Notes under the pieces: model-generated | Database searches by the model: none | Told to the model about the DNA's origin: nothing | Seen by the model: only the letters and a program-made list of their open reading frames with translations | Position numbers and translations under genes: made by a program | Shown: positions 47,652-59,039 of the stretch, one piece after another | Layout: each line of letters starts with the position of its first letter | Numbering within the stretch: the first letter of the stretch is position 1 | NCBI RefSeq assembly: GCF_001625195.1 | Contig: NC_054389.1 | Location: 9,420,520-9,484,519 of the forward strand | Length of the DNA stretch: 64,000 nucleotides | Origin: Drechmeria coniospora | Taxonomy: Eukaryota > Ascomycota > Sordariomycetes > Hypocreales > Ophiocordycipitaceae | Direction: 5' to 3'

Positions 47652-48364
47652 AGCGAGTCACGATACAATATTGATGATGAAAGTGACGAGTACTGTACCG
47701 GAGATGATGCTGGTGATGATAGTGGCAGCTGTGGTTCTGATCGTGGTAGTGGTAGCGGCGGAGGAGGTGGTGATGGTGATGGTGGTGATGGTGATGGTGG
47801 TGATGGTTGGTGGTGGTGGTGATGGTGAGGACAACTATGGTGATGGAGGTGGAACTGACGATAAAAACAACGACCCCCTGGGCTTACTTGCTTCTTGGAC
47901 GTATTTCAAAGACAATGGAGAATGTTGGGGCGTTTGTTGATTCCGTTGGTCTTGGAAACCGGGCGCGCAATTTATATCTCCATCCACCGCTCAAGTGTCC
48001 GAAAAGTCGCCGACGACGTCCGTAGAGCCCGTGAACGCGTCGGGCTGTCCAACACCAAAAAGCAGCAAACAATGGCATCGAGGGGCGTGATAAGCCAAGC
48101 GAAAGCTCACAAAACTCTAACCAACCGAACATTCTCTATTTCAACCGTCAACCTGAAATCCAAAAGGCTCGCCTCCAGCTGAGCGGAGACGACAGCTTCC
48201 GCGCCCATCTCGATACTCATCCGCAAATACCCTTCCCTCGCAATTGTGTGTGTTATGTGCAATATCTTGTACAACATCATGATTCGATCCTCCTGCGCCC
48301 ATGACCATCCGTCCATTCTTTCGCCCCTTCCCTCACGCCTGCGGCTGTGATGGGCGCTTGGCCT
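47652..48364. repeat. Intergenic spacer with GGT/GAT microsatellite
   Basis: Positions about 47755-47830 are an imperfect GGTGAT/GGTGGT trinucleotide array. The rest is 5' flank of the methyltransferase and 3' flank of the nucleoporin gene. No gene is supported. Confidence 0.6.
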
Positions 48365-51300
48365 CTACATGAACCGCATGCTGCCCGTCGGCACCCTCTC
48401 CATGAGGCCCGCAATCTCCCTCCGCAGCGTTCGCAGCACCCGTCTCACGTCGGCCAAGTCGGCGCCTCCGTGGTTGCTTCCCTGGCCCGGCGCCGGCATC
48501 GCCGCCTCGCAGCGTGCCAGCAGCTCGCCGACCGACGGCCCGATCGATCCACCCTTGGCAGCGCCGCCGCGCCGCCGCGTCTCCGCCACCCAGCTGTTGA
48601 CGACGTAGACAATGAACTCGATAATGCGGTTGCGAACCATGCCGCTGAAACCGTAGTCCTGCGTGTCGAACAGGCTCTCGAGCACCCGCACGATCATGTC
48701 GTGCGACACCCCGAGGGACAGAAACAGCTGCACCGGCCAGCTCGGGTCCGCTCCAATCGTCGCATCCTGCTGGTAGGCGACCGCGTAGCGGCACAGCTCC
48801 GGCAGGAGGGTCTGCACCGGGAAGACGAAACTGTCGAGCGACGTGTGATGCGCAATGTTCTGGATCTTGCTCGTCACCACCTCGTACGGCATCGGCGGCG
48901 ATGGTTGACCCAGTTCGAGCTCCTCCAGCCTCGACGTGATCTCGTCATGCGTCTGCTGGATGAGATTGCTCCACGTGCCCGAGATCGTCGTCGGGTTGCG
49001 GTAGTTCGCCGTGTGGTAGATGAGCAGGCACAAATCGTAGTACCCGGCTTGATCGGCGTAGTCGTTGAAGAGCTGAGAGAAAAACCATGTTAGCGGCGAG
49101 GCCAATCTTGGGCGGCGCATACGTACGTCGGAGAGGTCCAAGATCTTGCCGTCGAGCGCCTGCTTAATGTCCGCCCGCTTCTCCGGGTCCAATCTCTCAT
49201 CCATGCTCAGACGCCCCAGCAGGTCGTCCTGGATATTGGCCACCTCGAGCAGGTCCGTCACGTTGCGGTTCAGCACCTGCTGCTGCTGTCGGCTCACGCC
49301 GACCCCCGACACGTTCGCGTTGGCCTTGGCCAAGCTGAGAAGCCGAATCCGATCCTTGATGCCGAGAGGAAAGTCGGCGCTGGCGAGCTCGGCTTGCACC
49401 TGGGCCGCGTCGAAGAAGCGGTTCCGGTTGGTGTAGAAGCGGCACAGCAGGTCCGCGTGCTCCACGTTCGTTCCCGCCAACCGCTGGAGAAAGGTGATGA
49501 CGTGGGGGGAGTCGATGGCGAGGATGCGGTCGGTCCAGCCTTGACGGATGTACCACTCGTACAGGCCAAAGTGGAAGACCTCGTCATCCGAACTGTTGAC
49601 CACGTCGTATGCCTCCAGTCGCTTCGTTGCGATCAACGTCATCTTACCGTCGACGTACTCGGATTCCTTGCTCGAGGCCTCGTCGAGGTGCTCCAACGTG
49701 CTGTGGATGAGGTCGTAGCATCGCTTCCGCTCGTCAAACGCGGCGGCACGAGGGTCGTTCGGGGGCTTTCCATCGTTGACCCACGCGAGCGCCGTGTTTC
49801 CTCTGTCCTTTTCCCGGGCAACCATGAGGCAGAGCTGGATGCCGCCGGCGTAGTACTTGAGGTCGATGTACTGGCGAACGGCCGTCTGGAGGTTGACAAA
49901 CGTCAGGCTACCCGCCACCTTTTCGAAGAGCTTCAGGCTCTCGTGCAAGAGGCTGCGAGACAGATTCGTGTTCGGGGCCTGCTCTGACGCTCTCTTGAGC
50001 TGCTCCTGGGCCTTGAAGATGATGACGTCGTCTGGGCTGCAGAAGCTGCCGCATCGCCGACGCAAGGCATCGGCCACCGTCTCCACGTTCGAGCCGCTCT
50101 CGATATTGCGGTTGACGATGGCTTTCACGAGCAGCTTGGCGAGGTCCTTGCCGTCCGCCTGGGAAAAGAGCTTTTCGTACGAAAGGTCCTTCAGCTGCTG
50201 CCGCGCCGCGTCGTCCAGCCTTGCAAAAATATCCGTCACGCGCTCGTCAAACATCATGAGGACAAAGGAGATGCCTTCCGAGATGCTCTCCATCAGCTTC
50301 TGAAGCGCGTGCAGCGCCTGGTGCTCAGCCTGCAGCGCAACCTCCTCTTGCCGACTCGACACGCGCAGCAGGTCGGACGGACCAGACATGCCCTGAATCA
50401 AGCCGCGGTTCGACTCCATAAACTTCCTCAGCCGCTCAAGGTTCTCCTGTGTCGAGACCAGCTTACCGGTCGGCACGGTCGAGCTCACGACGACGCCGCC
50501 GGCCGGGGAGACGGCAGTCTTGATCACAGGCTTCTTCCACAGTTGGCGAATCAGACGGGAGAGATAGAGGACCAGGGCATCGTGACGAGACGACAGACGG
50601 ACCGAGTCGGTCGTCAACGCCGCCCCGTCCGTCTCCGTGATCGTAGGCTGGCCGCCAAAGTCGACGAAGAGCCCCCTTGCCCGATCCTCCGTCGCCTGAT
50701 CCAATGCTCTCGCCGCGCCGGGCCGCGCATCGCCGCCGCCGTGTCCGCAAGCGACGGCCAGCGCCGTGGACACCGTTTCCACGCGACCGTAGAGCTGGAT
50801 GAGGCGGCGCGAAACGGCATCGAGGGCTTCGTCTCCCGGGGCGTCGCGAATGGCCGAGGCAAAGGTGTCGACGAGCCGTCGCCGTCGAATGACGTGGATG
50901 CCCGTGTTGGTAAGGACGGCAAACTCGCTCGGTGGTTCGTCAAACTGCACCGCCAGCTCGTTGCCGAAACCAACCGGCTGCGGCGCGGCGGCAAACGGTT
51001 TCGTGATGAGCCCGACGGCCTCGGCTCGGCTGCCGATGTCGACCCAGCTGCCCTGCTCAAAGTACCGCAGGGGTGCCGTCGGGGACGTCCGCTTTATCCG
51101 CCCAGTCTCGGGACCGGAGATGAACAATGTATCGGCGTTGGCATCCCCCTCGCTGCTCAAAAAGTCGAGGAAGAAACCGGGGGCAAAGCGAACGCCTTGC
51201 CTGCTGCCCATCAGCATGGGTGATTCCAGGTCGACGACCAACTCGTTGCCAGCGGCTTGGCCCGACAGAGGAAACGGGGTCGATCGGCGGGGGCTCGGGC

Positions 51301-52768
51301 TCGGAGGAAACTTGATGAACTGGACCTGCATGCTCTGTGGTGCCATGTTGGACTGTGAGCCGTAGAGGTACGACGACGCGCTCGTGGCGCTAAAGAAGAG
51401 CCGGCACCCGGTGTCGGTGAGGGCCATGAGGTGCAGCTTCGAGGCCTCCTGCTTGGAAATGGTGCTGATGGAGACGATGTTCATCCGGTCGCTCAGGAGG
51501 CTCGACTGCGTGATCATGTGGGCGATGTCGCGGAGACAGTGCACCTTTTCCTTTTCAATCACCTTGTTGAGGCGGTCGGGCGACTCCATGTGGTACGTTC
51601 GAATGGTCGACCTGTTGGAGAGGGTGTAGACGAGCTTTCGGGAGTCGTCGATGACGATGTCGACCAGGTGCTCGGGCGTCTTTTGCGACCAGAAGCCGGA
51701 CTGAAGAGCAACGACCGAGGACCAGCCCGGATTCGTATGGTTGATCTTGCCGCACCGGTTGGAGAACCACTTCTCCTCCGACTGGTAGTAGAGCTCACTG
51801 ATGTCGATGTCGCCGCTGCCGCCGAAGAAGATGCGGCCGTCGGCCGATCCGGTTATGAGTCGGACGTCGGCGCCTCGCAGCGGTAGGCCCATCTTTGTCT
51901 GATAGAGGGCGACGGATTTCGTGCCAGCCGGCGTGTCGGTCGCGGAGACGCCGAGCAGAATGACTTCGGCCGAGGTGGCAACGACGAGGATGTGGGTGAT
52001 GGTATTGACAAAGATGCCGGCTTTCGGTGGAACCAAGGCGACGGCGTGGATCGTGTGAGGCTGGTCTTCGAAGCCGATGAGCTCAGGATCGGGGTGGGTA
52101 TAGTCCCAGAGGAAGAGCGAGTTGTCGATGACAACCCAGGCGTGGTTTATGTCGGCAAAGAGCCCCATGAGAGTCTGCAGCTCGCCCGAGTTGTAGTGGT
52201 CAAAAACTTGGTTCGGGATGGGGTACATGTGCGTCTTGTGGAAGGGAGCCCAGGACGATTCAGGACCGGGGACCTCGTAGTCGGACGAGGCGCCCTCTGG
52301 GACTTGTCAGCGGCAGCTCGGGGGGGGGGGGGGGGGTGGGGGGGTGGTTGGCAAGCCCGACGTACGTCTGCAGTACGAGTCGAGGTCGGGAAAGGTCTCG
52401 TCGAGCTGTAGAAAATCGTTGATAGCTTTGGCAGCCTTGACGACGGGCGGGACATGCTCAGACCGCGGCGGCGGCAGCGGCGTCGTTGCCATGGCCACCG
52501 CGCCCGCCCCGGGAGCCGCTCCAGCGCCCACTCCGGCACCGGCTGAGCCGACGTGGGTGACGGACGTCGAGGAGCTCAACGTCGGAGGAGGCGCCATCGA
52601 GCTGGGGGCGGCGCTGATGGCAACGGAGCTCGGCTGGCTGCGCTCGGAAATGGGAAACAGCTGTCGGCGCACGGGATCCGAGCCGGCCTGGAACCTCGAG
52701 GCAACGGCGGGCGTGTTGAGAAAGGCGCCGGGAACTGGCCTCAGAGGCGTTGTTTGCGGAAACGACAT
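48365..52768 (-). CDS. NUP170: Nucleoporin Nup170/Nup157 (Nup155 family)
   Basis: Inner-ring scaffold of the nuclear pore complex. Three exons: 52366-52768, 49127-52296 and 48365-49072, giving 1426 residues, in the range of fungal Nup170 proteins. The first 90 residues are Ser/Pro/Ala-rich. The family's N-terminal block is restored by splicing at LDSYCRQGASSDYEVPG and continues PFHKTHMYPIPNQVFDHYN, then a beta-propeller with VVIDNSLFLWDYTHPD and FVNTITHILVVATSAEV. The C-terminal half is an alpha-solenoid with FHFGLYEWYIRQGWTDRILA. The second intron is 54 nt, stopless and in frame; its CTAAC branch site and the smooth join LSDLFNDYADQAGYYDLC show that it is removed. Intron 1 carries a 17-G run. 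Yeast has two paralogues (Nup157, Nup170); filamentous fungi usually one. Confidence 0.93.
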
Positions 52769-53885
52769 GTCGGTCGATTGTTGGAGCTGGACCCCCCCCA
52801 GCAGGCCTGCGAGAAGGCTTGGCCTGTTCGATCCAGAGCTGGGCGACGAGCAACGCGTTATCGGATCATGAAGGTGCGAGAGCCGTGGCCAATCGGTCGC
52901 CGTGTGCCCGTGGGTATGTGGCAGAGAGTCTCTCGTTCACCGTCACTTTGGAAGCGGGTCGAGGAGTGCCGAGAGCGTAAGAAGGAAGCCGGTGCGGAGA
53001 TGCAGAGCAAGGCGACGATTGTTGTGAAATCGAGCTGGTCGAGGAGGCTGGCAGAGCTGTATTTTTCACGAGAAGGGGCCTGTGCTAAGCCGGATTGGGG
53101 GTCCACTTCGTTGCGCAAACACGCATGGACCAGGGGAACAAAACAATAGGTGGACACTAATTTTTGCAGCCAAGTACTGTACGGAGTAGGTGTACTAGTA
53201 ATTATTAGTACTTACAGCACGTACGGAGTACAGTACTTACAATACGGAGCACCGCAAGTATTACTTACTTACCTAGTACTCCGTACTAACTTCAGTAATT
53301 ACTACTAACTAGGTAGGTACTTATTTGCACTTACAGTACTGTACTTAGGTACTAGGGTTACATACTGGAACACTCGCAGCGCTGTACGCCAACTCGTAGT
53401 GGACCTACTTACTCAAGAACTGCACATGCTTGTACTCTGTACGGAGTACAGTACATCCATACTGCATAGTCTACCGTACAGTACCAACAGTACTTACAGT
53501 ACTCCGTACTGTACAGCATTTACAGAACTGTACGTGTTACTCCCAGCCTTGTGCTATGTACGCTTCGTTGGCTTTCATCTTATTCATACGGCACTGATCT
53601 TATTCTGCAGGCCATATCAATGCTGCCGTCATCACACGCAACAAGCGCGGTCCCGTTGTTTGCCCCCAACCCGCTGGACCAGGATCCCATTCCGATACAT
53701 CACCCAACGACAACCACATGAATGCTGCCATCATCGCACATGCGAAGCGCGGCCCCGCTGTTGGCCAACAGAGCTCAGGGCCATGATCATGTTCGCATAC
53801 ATCCACGCAACACTCCAGGGCGCTGAGAAATATGTACACATATTCCTCCGTCTACTCTTTCCCCCTCTCCCACACGACCGTCTCT
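52769..53885. repeat. Intergenic spacer with GTAC-word island (about 53170-53540) and a 50-bp duplication
   Basis: The island has dense words such as GTACTGTACGGAGTA, AGTACTTACAGCACGTACGGAGTACAGTAC and TAGTACTCCGTAC. Right of it, two diverged copies of about 50 bp lie at 53618-53670 and 53720-53769. No gene is supported. Confidence 0.6.
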
Positions 53886-55587
53886 CTAGAGCAGCATTTT
53901 CTTGACCTCGGCCGCCAGATCATCAATGTTCACCAGCTTACCCAGCTTATCGTCGCCCTGGGCGTCGGTCTGCCCCAGCTGCTTCAACCGAACTTGGCCG
54001 GCCGCCATCTCGTCCTGGCCCAGGATAATGCCGAGCGGAACATCCCTGTCCTCGGCCGCCTTGAACTGCTGCGGCAACTTGGGCTTCACCTTGGGCGAGT
54101 ATTCCGCTCGGATGCCCGCCTCCCACAGCCTTCGAGCGACGGACATGCGCTCGGACAGCAGGCCGTCAAAGTCCTTGCCGCCAAAGGCCATGACGTACAC
54201 GTCCGTCGTCCGCGACTTGCCCGCGTTCTCCTTTTCCCGTCTTGCCTTGAGGATGGTGAAGATGCGATCGACGCCAAAGGAGATGCCGACGCAAGGGATC
54301 GTCTTTTTGCCGTACATGCCGACGAGGTTGTCGTACCGGCCACCGGCGGCGATGCTGCCAACCTGGCTCGCCGCGTCGTCCTTTTTGCTCTTCTTCTTGC
54401 CTTCCGCCTCGGCCTCCTTGGGCGGCTGGTAGATGACCTCGTAGATGAGGCCTGTGTAGTAGTCGAGGCCGCGAGCCAGCGACATGTCAAACGAGATCTT
54501 GTCGGTCGCGCCCAAGGCCTCCAGGTACTTGCCGAGGAGGTCCATGTCGTCGATGCCCGCCTTGACGCTCTCGTTGGAGAGCAGCTCCTCGTTCTCCCGG
54601 AGCAGCTTGACCATGTAGGGAACGCTGCCGCTGTGACGGACGAATTCGCCGATGCGATCCGCGACCGCCTCCTCGAGGCCCTTCTCCTCCACCATCTCCT
54701 TCTTGACCTCGGGCCAGGCCATCTTGTCCAGCTTGTCGACGGCGGAGCTGATGGACCGCGTCTTTTCGGCAGGGACACCGGCGACGGCGAACATGCCGTC
54801 CAGGATCTTTCTGTGGTTGAGCTTGATGGTGATTCCAAGGTCGAGGGCCTCGAAGACCTCGACGATGATCCGCAGCGTCTCGGCGTCGGGAATCATGGGA
54901 TCGTACACGCCGGCAATGTCAAAATCGCACTGGTGAAACTCGCGGTATCGGCCGCGGGCGATGGCAGGCTGGTCTCGTCGGTAGACCTTTGCGATGTGGT
55001 AGCGCTTGACCTGCTGGATGTTGTTCATGGCCAACCAGCGGGCGAAGGGGACGGTCAAGTCGTATCGCAGCGAGCAGATCTCGCCGCCTTGGTCGCCGAG
55101 GTCGTAGACAAGTCGCTGGTCCTCGCCGTACTCTGCCATGGTCAGGAACGACTCGAAAGCGTAGGCACGCAGGGGAAGATCAAACTTACTGCCGGCAAGA
55201 ATCTCCTTGAGTTCGAAAACCGGCGTGTCGAGGGGCGTACCGCCGTGGCGCTTGAAGATGTCGGTGATTGACTGGCTGCAAAAGGTATTAGCCCAGCATC
55301 CAGCGCAACTGACTGGACTTGCCAACGTACAAGACCTCCTCTCGCAAGATCATGTCCGGGCCGCTCCAGTCCCGGGTGCCCTTGGGCGTCTTCAACGTGA
55401 CGCCGCCGCCAGACTTTTTGGCCTCCTTGCCTCCATCGTTGGTCGCCATGGTGTCCTGAGCAAACGAGGCTCGCTGAAAATGCGTCAATGTCAGGGTGCG
55501 TAGAGGAATCGGCTTCGTGAAGCAACGACGGGATGTTGCGACGCTTCGAGATAATCTGGGACCAGTTTTGCTGAGCGCAAACAGCAT
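53886..55587 (-). CDS. HTS1: Histidyl-tRNA synthetase, dual start (mitochondrial/cytosolic)
   Basis: Charges tRNA-His with histidine. Three exons: 55327-55587, 55190-55271 and 53886-55132, giving 529 residues from the upstream ATG. Removing the 57-nt stopless intron restores the conserved [21 protein letters not shown]. Class II motif 1 ([15 protein letters not shown]), motif 2 ([13 protein letters not shown]...[12 protein letters not shown]), the HisA loop ARGLDYYTG and motif 3 GISFGVDRI are all present. The first 46 residues are rich in Arg, Ser and Thr without acids until late, a typical mitochondrial presequence, and the second ATG at 55449 ([13 protein letters not shown]) starts the cytosolic form. 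This matches yeast HTS1. The first intron has the unusual donor GTTGGC with a good CTAAT branch site; the phase-0 join [13 protein letters not shown] is plausible but is the weakest splice here. Confidence 0.95.
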
Positions 55588-56560
55588 GCCTGAGCCGTCA
55601 CTGGAGGGCGACTGGGGAAAGGGGTCTATTTTGTGCGCTGGTTGGCGGCTCGGGACCCGGGAGGGGAGTCATCGCAGCTTGTCAGCAATAGTGGTGGGGG
55701 TGCAACTTTTTTGTCCGGCGCCGCTTTTATCCGGATCATATTTAGGCACCATGGTTAGGAGTTGCTTTCCGTCCTGTATACTAAGTGCTTGTCCGCCGTT
55801 TCTCTTACAAGCAACCTTGAAATTCATATGCAAAGATGAGACAGTCATGCTGGGCTACAGAAAGAGGATGTTATTTTTGTCTTTTCTACAAGCACAATAC
55901 GTAGCAAAAAATAAAATGGGAGGGCGGTTCTTCATCGACCTACATCCATCTGGCTTGTCCATTTACGCGCACTGCACGCGTACTCCGTACTTGCCATATC
56001 AAACCTCTCCTCTACTTACAATACTTGCAAGGTGTCCAAATGGTCTAATTTGGATCTCCATTCCCCCTCTTCTATCAATATTCTCGAGGACAATCATCTT
56101 GTTTCCTCCATCTTGCAACTGCCGTCATGCTCAACTCATATCTTCTCCGACATTATATTACTGTCACCCTGCGACGCAGGCATCCCGGACCGCCCCGACG
56201 GCGCTTACAGACATCCATGCATTTGCGTGCAAGGCACGCCCAATGAATTGCCATAAAAAAGACTACTATGATTACTATGACTACTTGATGAATAAACAAC
56301 AATGCAAGCAAGCCAACTATGAAGGTGATGAAACGGCAACGATTATGGTGGGGATGCCAGCTCCCTCCTCCCACCAGACCTCCTGTCTCACGACACCTCG
56401 CCTGGATGGACGGCGGCTATCTTCCAAACCCCCCGAACGGCATCTCTCTGGAAAGAAGCAGGACAAAAATTTGCCAGATCTTTGAACCAGTACGTTTTTA
56501 TTCGAGGAAAGAGCTCGACAGCACAACACTGACAGTTCTCGTGTTGCTTATGAGTCGAAA
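55588..56560. other. Intergenic spacer without supported gene
   Basis: The region lies between HTS1 (minus) and a small plus-strand coiled-coil gene, so it should hold both promoters. A 329-residue plus-strand frame runs through it but lacks coding texture and any domain. No repeats of note. Confidence 0.45.
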
Positions 56561-56866
56561 ATGTCCAACAAAATCAACCATGCTCGCATCAAAGAACTAG
56601 AGGAAAAGAGGAGGCAGCTTCAAATCGTTCGAGGCAAGATCAATCAGCTGCGTATGGACATGAATGAAATACGAAACCGAATGTCGGAGGACGTTGCCTC
56701 GCAACTTTCATCCTCGTCAAATGCAGCAAAAGCCAACAGAGGGAGAGAAGTGTCGAACCTCAATCTCGAGGAGGAAGTCAACGCTTTGGAGGCAAAGGTG
56801 ATTGAGTTGACAGACAGGGAATCAGAGATCCGGAACGAAATTACGCTGCTAGAGGGTTGGGGATAA
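56561..56866 (+). CDS. Small coiled-coil protein of unknown function
   Basis: A 101-residue single-exon frame. The sequence is highly charged with heptad spacing of Leu, Ile, Met and Val in two blocks (about 6-42, for example INQLRMDMNEIRNRM, and about 70-98, for example LEAKVIELTDRESEIRNEI) separated by a Ser/Ala-rich link, so a helical hairpin or dimeric coiled coil is likely. Codon use is plausible and less GC-rich than neighbours. No family was recognised; small kinetochore or complex-assembly subunits can look like this (inference only). Its last 18 bases overlap the 3' end of the convergent kinase-like gene. An upstream exon cannot be excluded. Confidence 0.6.
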   Translation: MSNKINHARIKELEEKRRQLQIVRGKINQLRMDMNEIRNRMSEDVASQLSSSSNAAKANRGREVSNLNLEEEVNALEAKVIELTDRESEIRNEITLLEGWG

Positions 56867-58387
56867 CCTCCATCCTCTACCCACCAAGAATGCGCCTAAA
56901 ACTACAAGACTCGCCAAAGCAGCCATCGACGTGCTGTGCACAGCCCGCAACGCCATAGTCTTCCATGATAGAAATATATCCGAGTCTTTGGTGTCGTTGC
57001 CAAAGCCGGCTGAGGCCTGCCAAGTCTCAAGTTCAAGCTGTCGAAGTTCCTGCTCATAGGCGTTGGCGTCATCCTCCTTCATTTGAACAATGAAGCCTCG
57101 GATCGGATCGGCCTCCATGAAGGCCTCGATACGTTCCACCAGTTCATCATCCCTCCCCTGGCTTAGGTACCTGTATGCGAACCAGTCAATATCGGTCCAG
57201 TTCTCCAAAGCATTGGCAACAAGCGGCCCGGCATCATCCTTCCGAATCGTCCATTCGCTGCAGAGCGTGTCGTTTCCAAAAGTGCGCAGCTCTTGATCCT
57301 TCACTACGCGAAGAAAGTCCGACAGCGCTGTCAACAAATAAAGCTTGTACGTGTTGGGTCCGGCGAGGGAAACAGTATTGCGACCGGTAAGCCATAGGGG
57401 TGGAATAAAAAACTGGACGGGCACGACGCGGCTCCATTCCCAATCAAGTACAGCGACGACGTCCAGAGTCTCATTTACCATTAGGTTTTGGGGTCCCAAG
57501 TCGCCGTGAACCAAAACAAAGGGTCCTTGATCGAGTGTTGAATCCGTCCACGTTCTAGCATGTTGACAGAACCGATGGAAATGATACAATACACTTGCAC
57601 CCATGCCATGCTCGATGTTGGTTCGGCTTTTGAAAAATGCGTTGCTGCTGATTTGCAATCTCATGTCGACATATTTATTTGCCGAGTTCAGAGTGCTCCT
57701 GTCCGCATGATACGATGATTGCGTGGCAAATGGATCTAGGCCCTCGACTTGGAGGCAATTGGTGTCAATTGTGACGACCTGTCGGTCGACCTCAAAACCA
57801 CCGTCACGTCGGACCAGTCGTCCGATGGAGGGAAACTCGAGTCGCCTGAGCTGTATGTACATTTCGGCCAGAGACTTGTATAAATTTCCCTTTTGCATTT
57901 GTGTTGCACTCTTGAGCCGATCGGCACTCAGCCTGTCCCCTGCGACGTATTCCAGAATGATGTAGGTGGATAGCGGATCGGCAGATTGATCGAGCGAGTA
58001 GGCAATGATCCTAGGGATTGGAATGGACGTCTTTTCGGCAATCAAGCTAGCGCCAGTCAGTTGTCCGCATGTGCCGGGGGAAACGAATACGTACATCATA
58101 GTTGCAACCTCACTTTCCAGCTTGCAGCTCGCGGGGAACCCAAGGCATGGTCGTAGGGGTATTCGAACGACCCATCTCTCGCCCGTGAGAAACTGGACGA
58201 AAAAGCAGATGTTGAAGGTCCCACGTGCCGTATGGTCATCAGATACTGGCGGTTGAAAGAATTCGCAAGGCAGACGCGCGGTATGATGGACGGAGGCGAG
58301 TCGGCGGATATCATCTTCGCGGTTGCATATCGTCTCGATGAAATGGTTGCGCTCTCTATCGACACGATACTGCGCAGTACCATACAT
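56849..58387 (-). CDS. APH-family phosphotransferase-like protein with C-terminal membrane helix
   Basis: Two exons, 58095-58387 and 56849-58046, with a 48-nt stopless intron (GTACGTATTC...GCTAG) between; splicing gives SEVATMILIAEKTSIPIPRI and 496 residues. The aminoglycoside-phosphotransferase/choline-kinase fold is shown by the catalytic-loop motif VHGDLGPQNLMV and the metal-binding VLDWEWS, with the nucleotide-side block LESEVATM before and the hinge YIILEYVAGDRL between. Such proteins are abundant in filamentous fungi and usually have unknown small-molecule or protein substrates; drug resistance need not follow. A hydrophobic C-terminal helix (MAALASLVVLGAFLVG) just before the stop would make it tail-anchored, which is unusual for the family. 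The start at 58387 is the first ATG; a further upstream exon is possible. Confidence 0.8.
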   Translation of the reverse strand: MYGTAQYRVDRERNHFIETICNREDDIRRLASVHHTARLPCEFFQPPVSDDHTARGTFNICFFVQFLTGERWVVRIPLRPCLGFPASCKLESEVATMMYVFVSPGTCGQLTGASLIAEKTSIPIPRIIAYSLDQSADPLSTYIILEYVAGDRLSADRLKSATQMQKGNLYKSLAEMYIQLRRLEFPSIGRLVRRDGGFEVDRQVVTIDTNCLQVEGLDPFATQSSYHADRSTLNSANKYVDMRLQISSNAFFKSRTNIEHGMGASVLYHFHRFCQHARTWTDSTLDQGPFVLVHGDLGPQNLMVNETLDVVAVLDWEWSRVVPVQFFIPPLWLTGRNTVSLAGPNTYKLYLLTALSDFLRVVKDQELRTFGNDTLCSEWTIRKDDAGPLVANALENWTDIDWFAYRYLSQGRDDELVERIEAFMEADPIRGFIVQMKEDDANAYEQELRQLELETWQASAGFGNDTKDSDIFLSWKTMALRAVHSTSMAALASLVVLGAFLVGRGWRLSPTL

Positions 58388-59039
58388 GGCCACGCACGGA
58401 TTTCAGCTGCATCCCCGGTACAGAAGAATGCATCGCACGGCGGTGGCGAGAGCGAGGACCAGGCTGATTGCAATCTGGAGGTAATTATCTCTTGCGTGCG
58501 AGGATATGTGCTATGATGTTGCGGTGGGAGCTTGTTCCCCGGAACAGACAGACCCACTTTAGGTGGTAGGCAATAATACCTCCCTGGATGCGAAGGTGTA
58601 CAACTATTAATACTCTGTACAGTACGGAGTACGGATACAGTACATGCTCTGTGATATAGCAGGGTTATATAAGTACGGCATTCGCTGTACTTACTGTACG
58701 TGCATACCCAACAACCACCACAGTGGACGCTGGCGAGGGCTACGAACTACCGTATAGCTGCGCACAACTACGACGACAGGATACGACAACGACGCAAGTA
58801 TCGACATTGATTTGCAAAAGTGCCCTCTCCAAACGTAATCTTCCATATCGTGCCCTTCATTCGTAAGCGTGCATTGCGGGCGTACGTCCAAGACTCACTG
58901 GGGGCTTCTCTGAAGCAACCTCTTGAGGACGTGAAATTTTCCAATCAGCACATGCGAGCGATCAAATACATTGTTGCAAGATTGAGAATTCCTCTACCTC
59001 GAAACGCTATCGACCTTGTCTTGGAACCAGTTGATGCAT
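58388..59039. repeat. Intergenic spacer with short GTAC-word patch (about 58590-58700)
   Basis: The patch contains TACTCTGTACAGTACGGAGTACGGATACAGTAC. The rest is the 5' flank of the kinase-like gene and the 3' flank of the ketoreductase. No gene is supported. Confidence 0.55.

Noticed and set aside
53832..55271. A 479-codon plus-strand open frame opposite histidyl-tRNA synthetase
   Set aside because: It mirrors the GC-rich codon use of the real gene on the other strand; the product has no domain and the minus-strand protein has all class II motifs.
55496..56485. A 329-codon plus-strand frame downstream of HTS1's start
   Set aside because: It begins antisense to the HTS1 presequence and continues through AT-leaning spacer without domain or coding texture.
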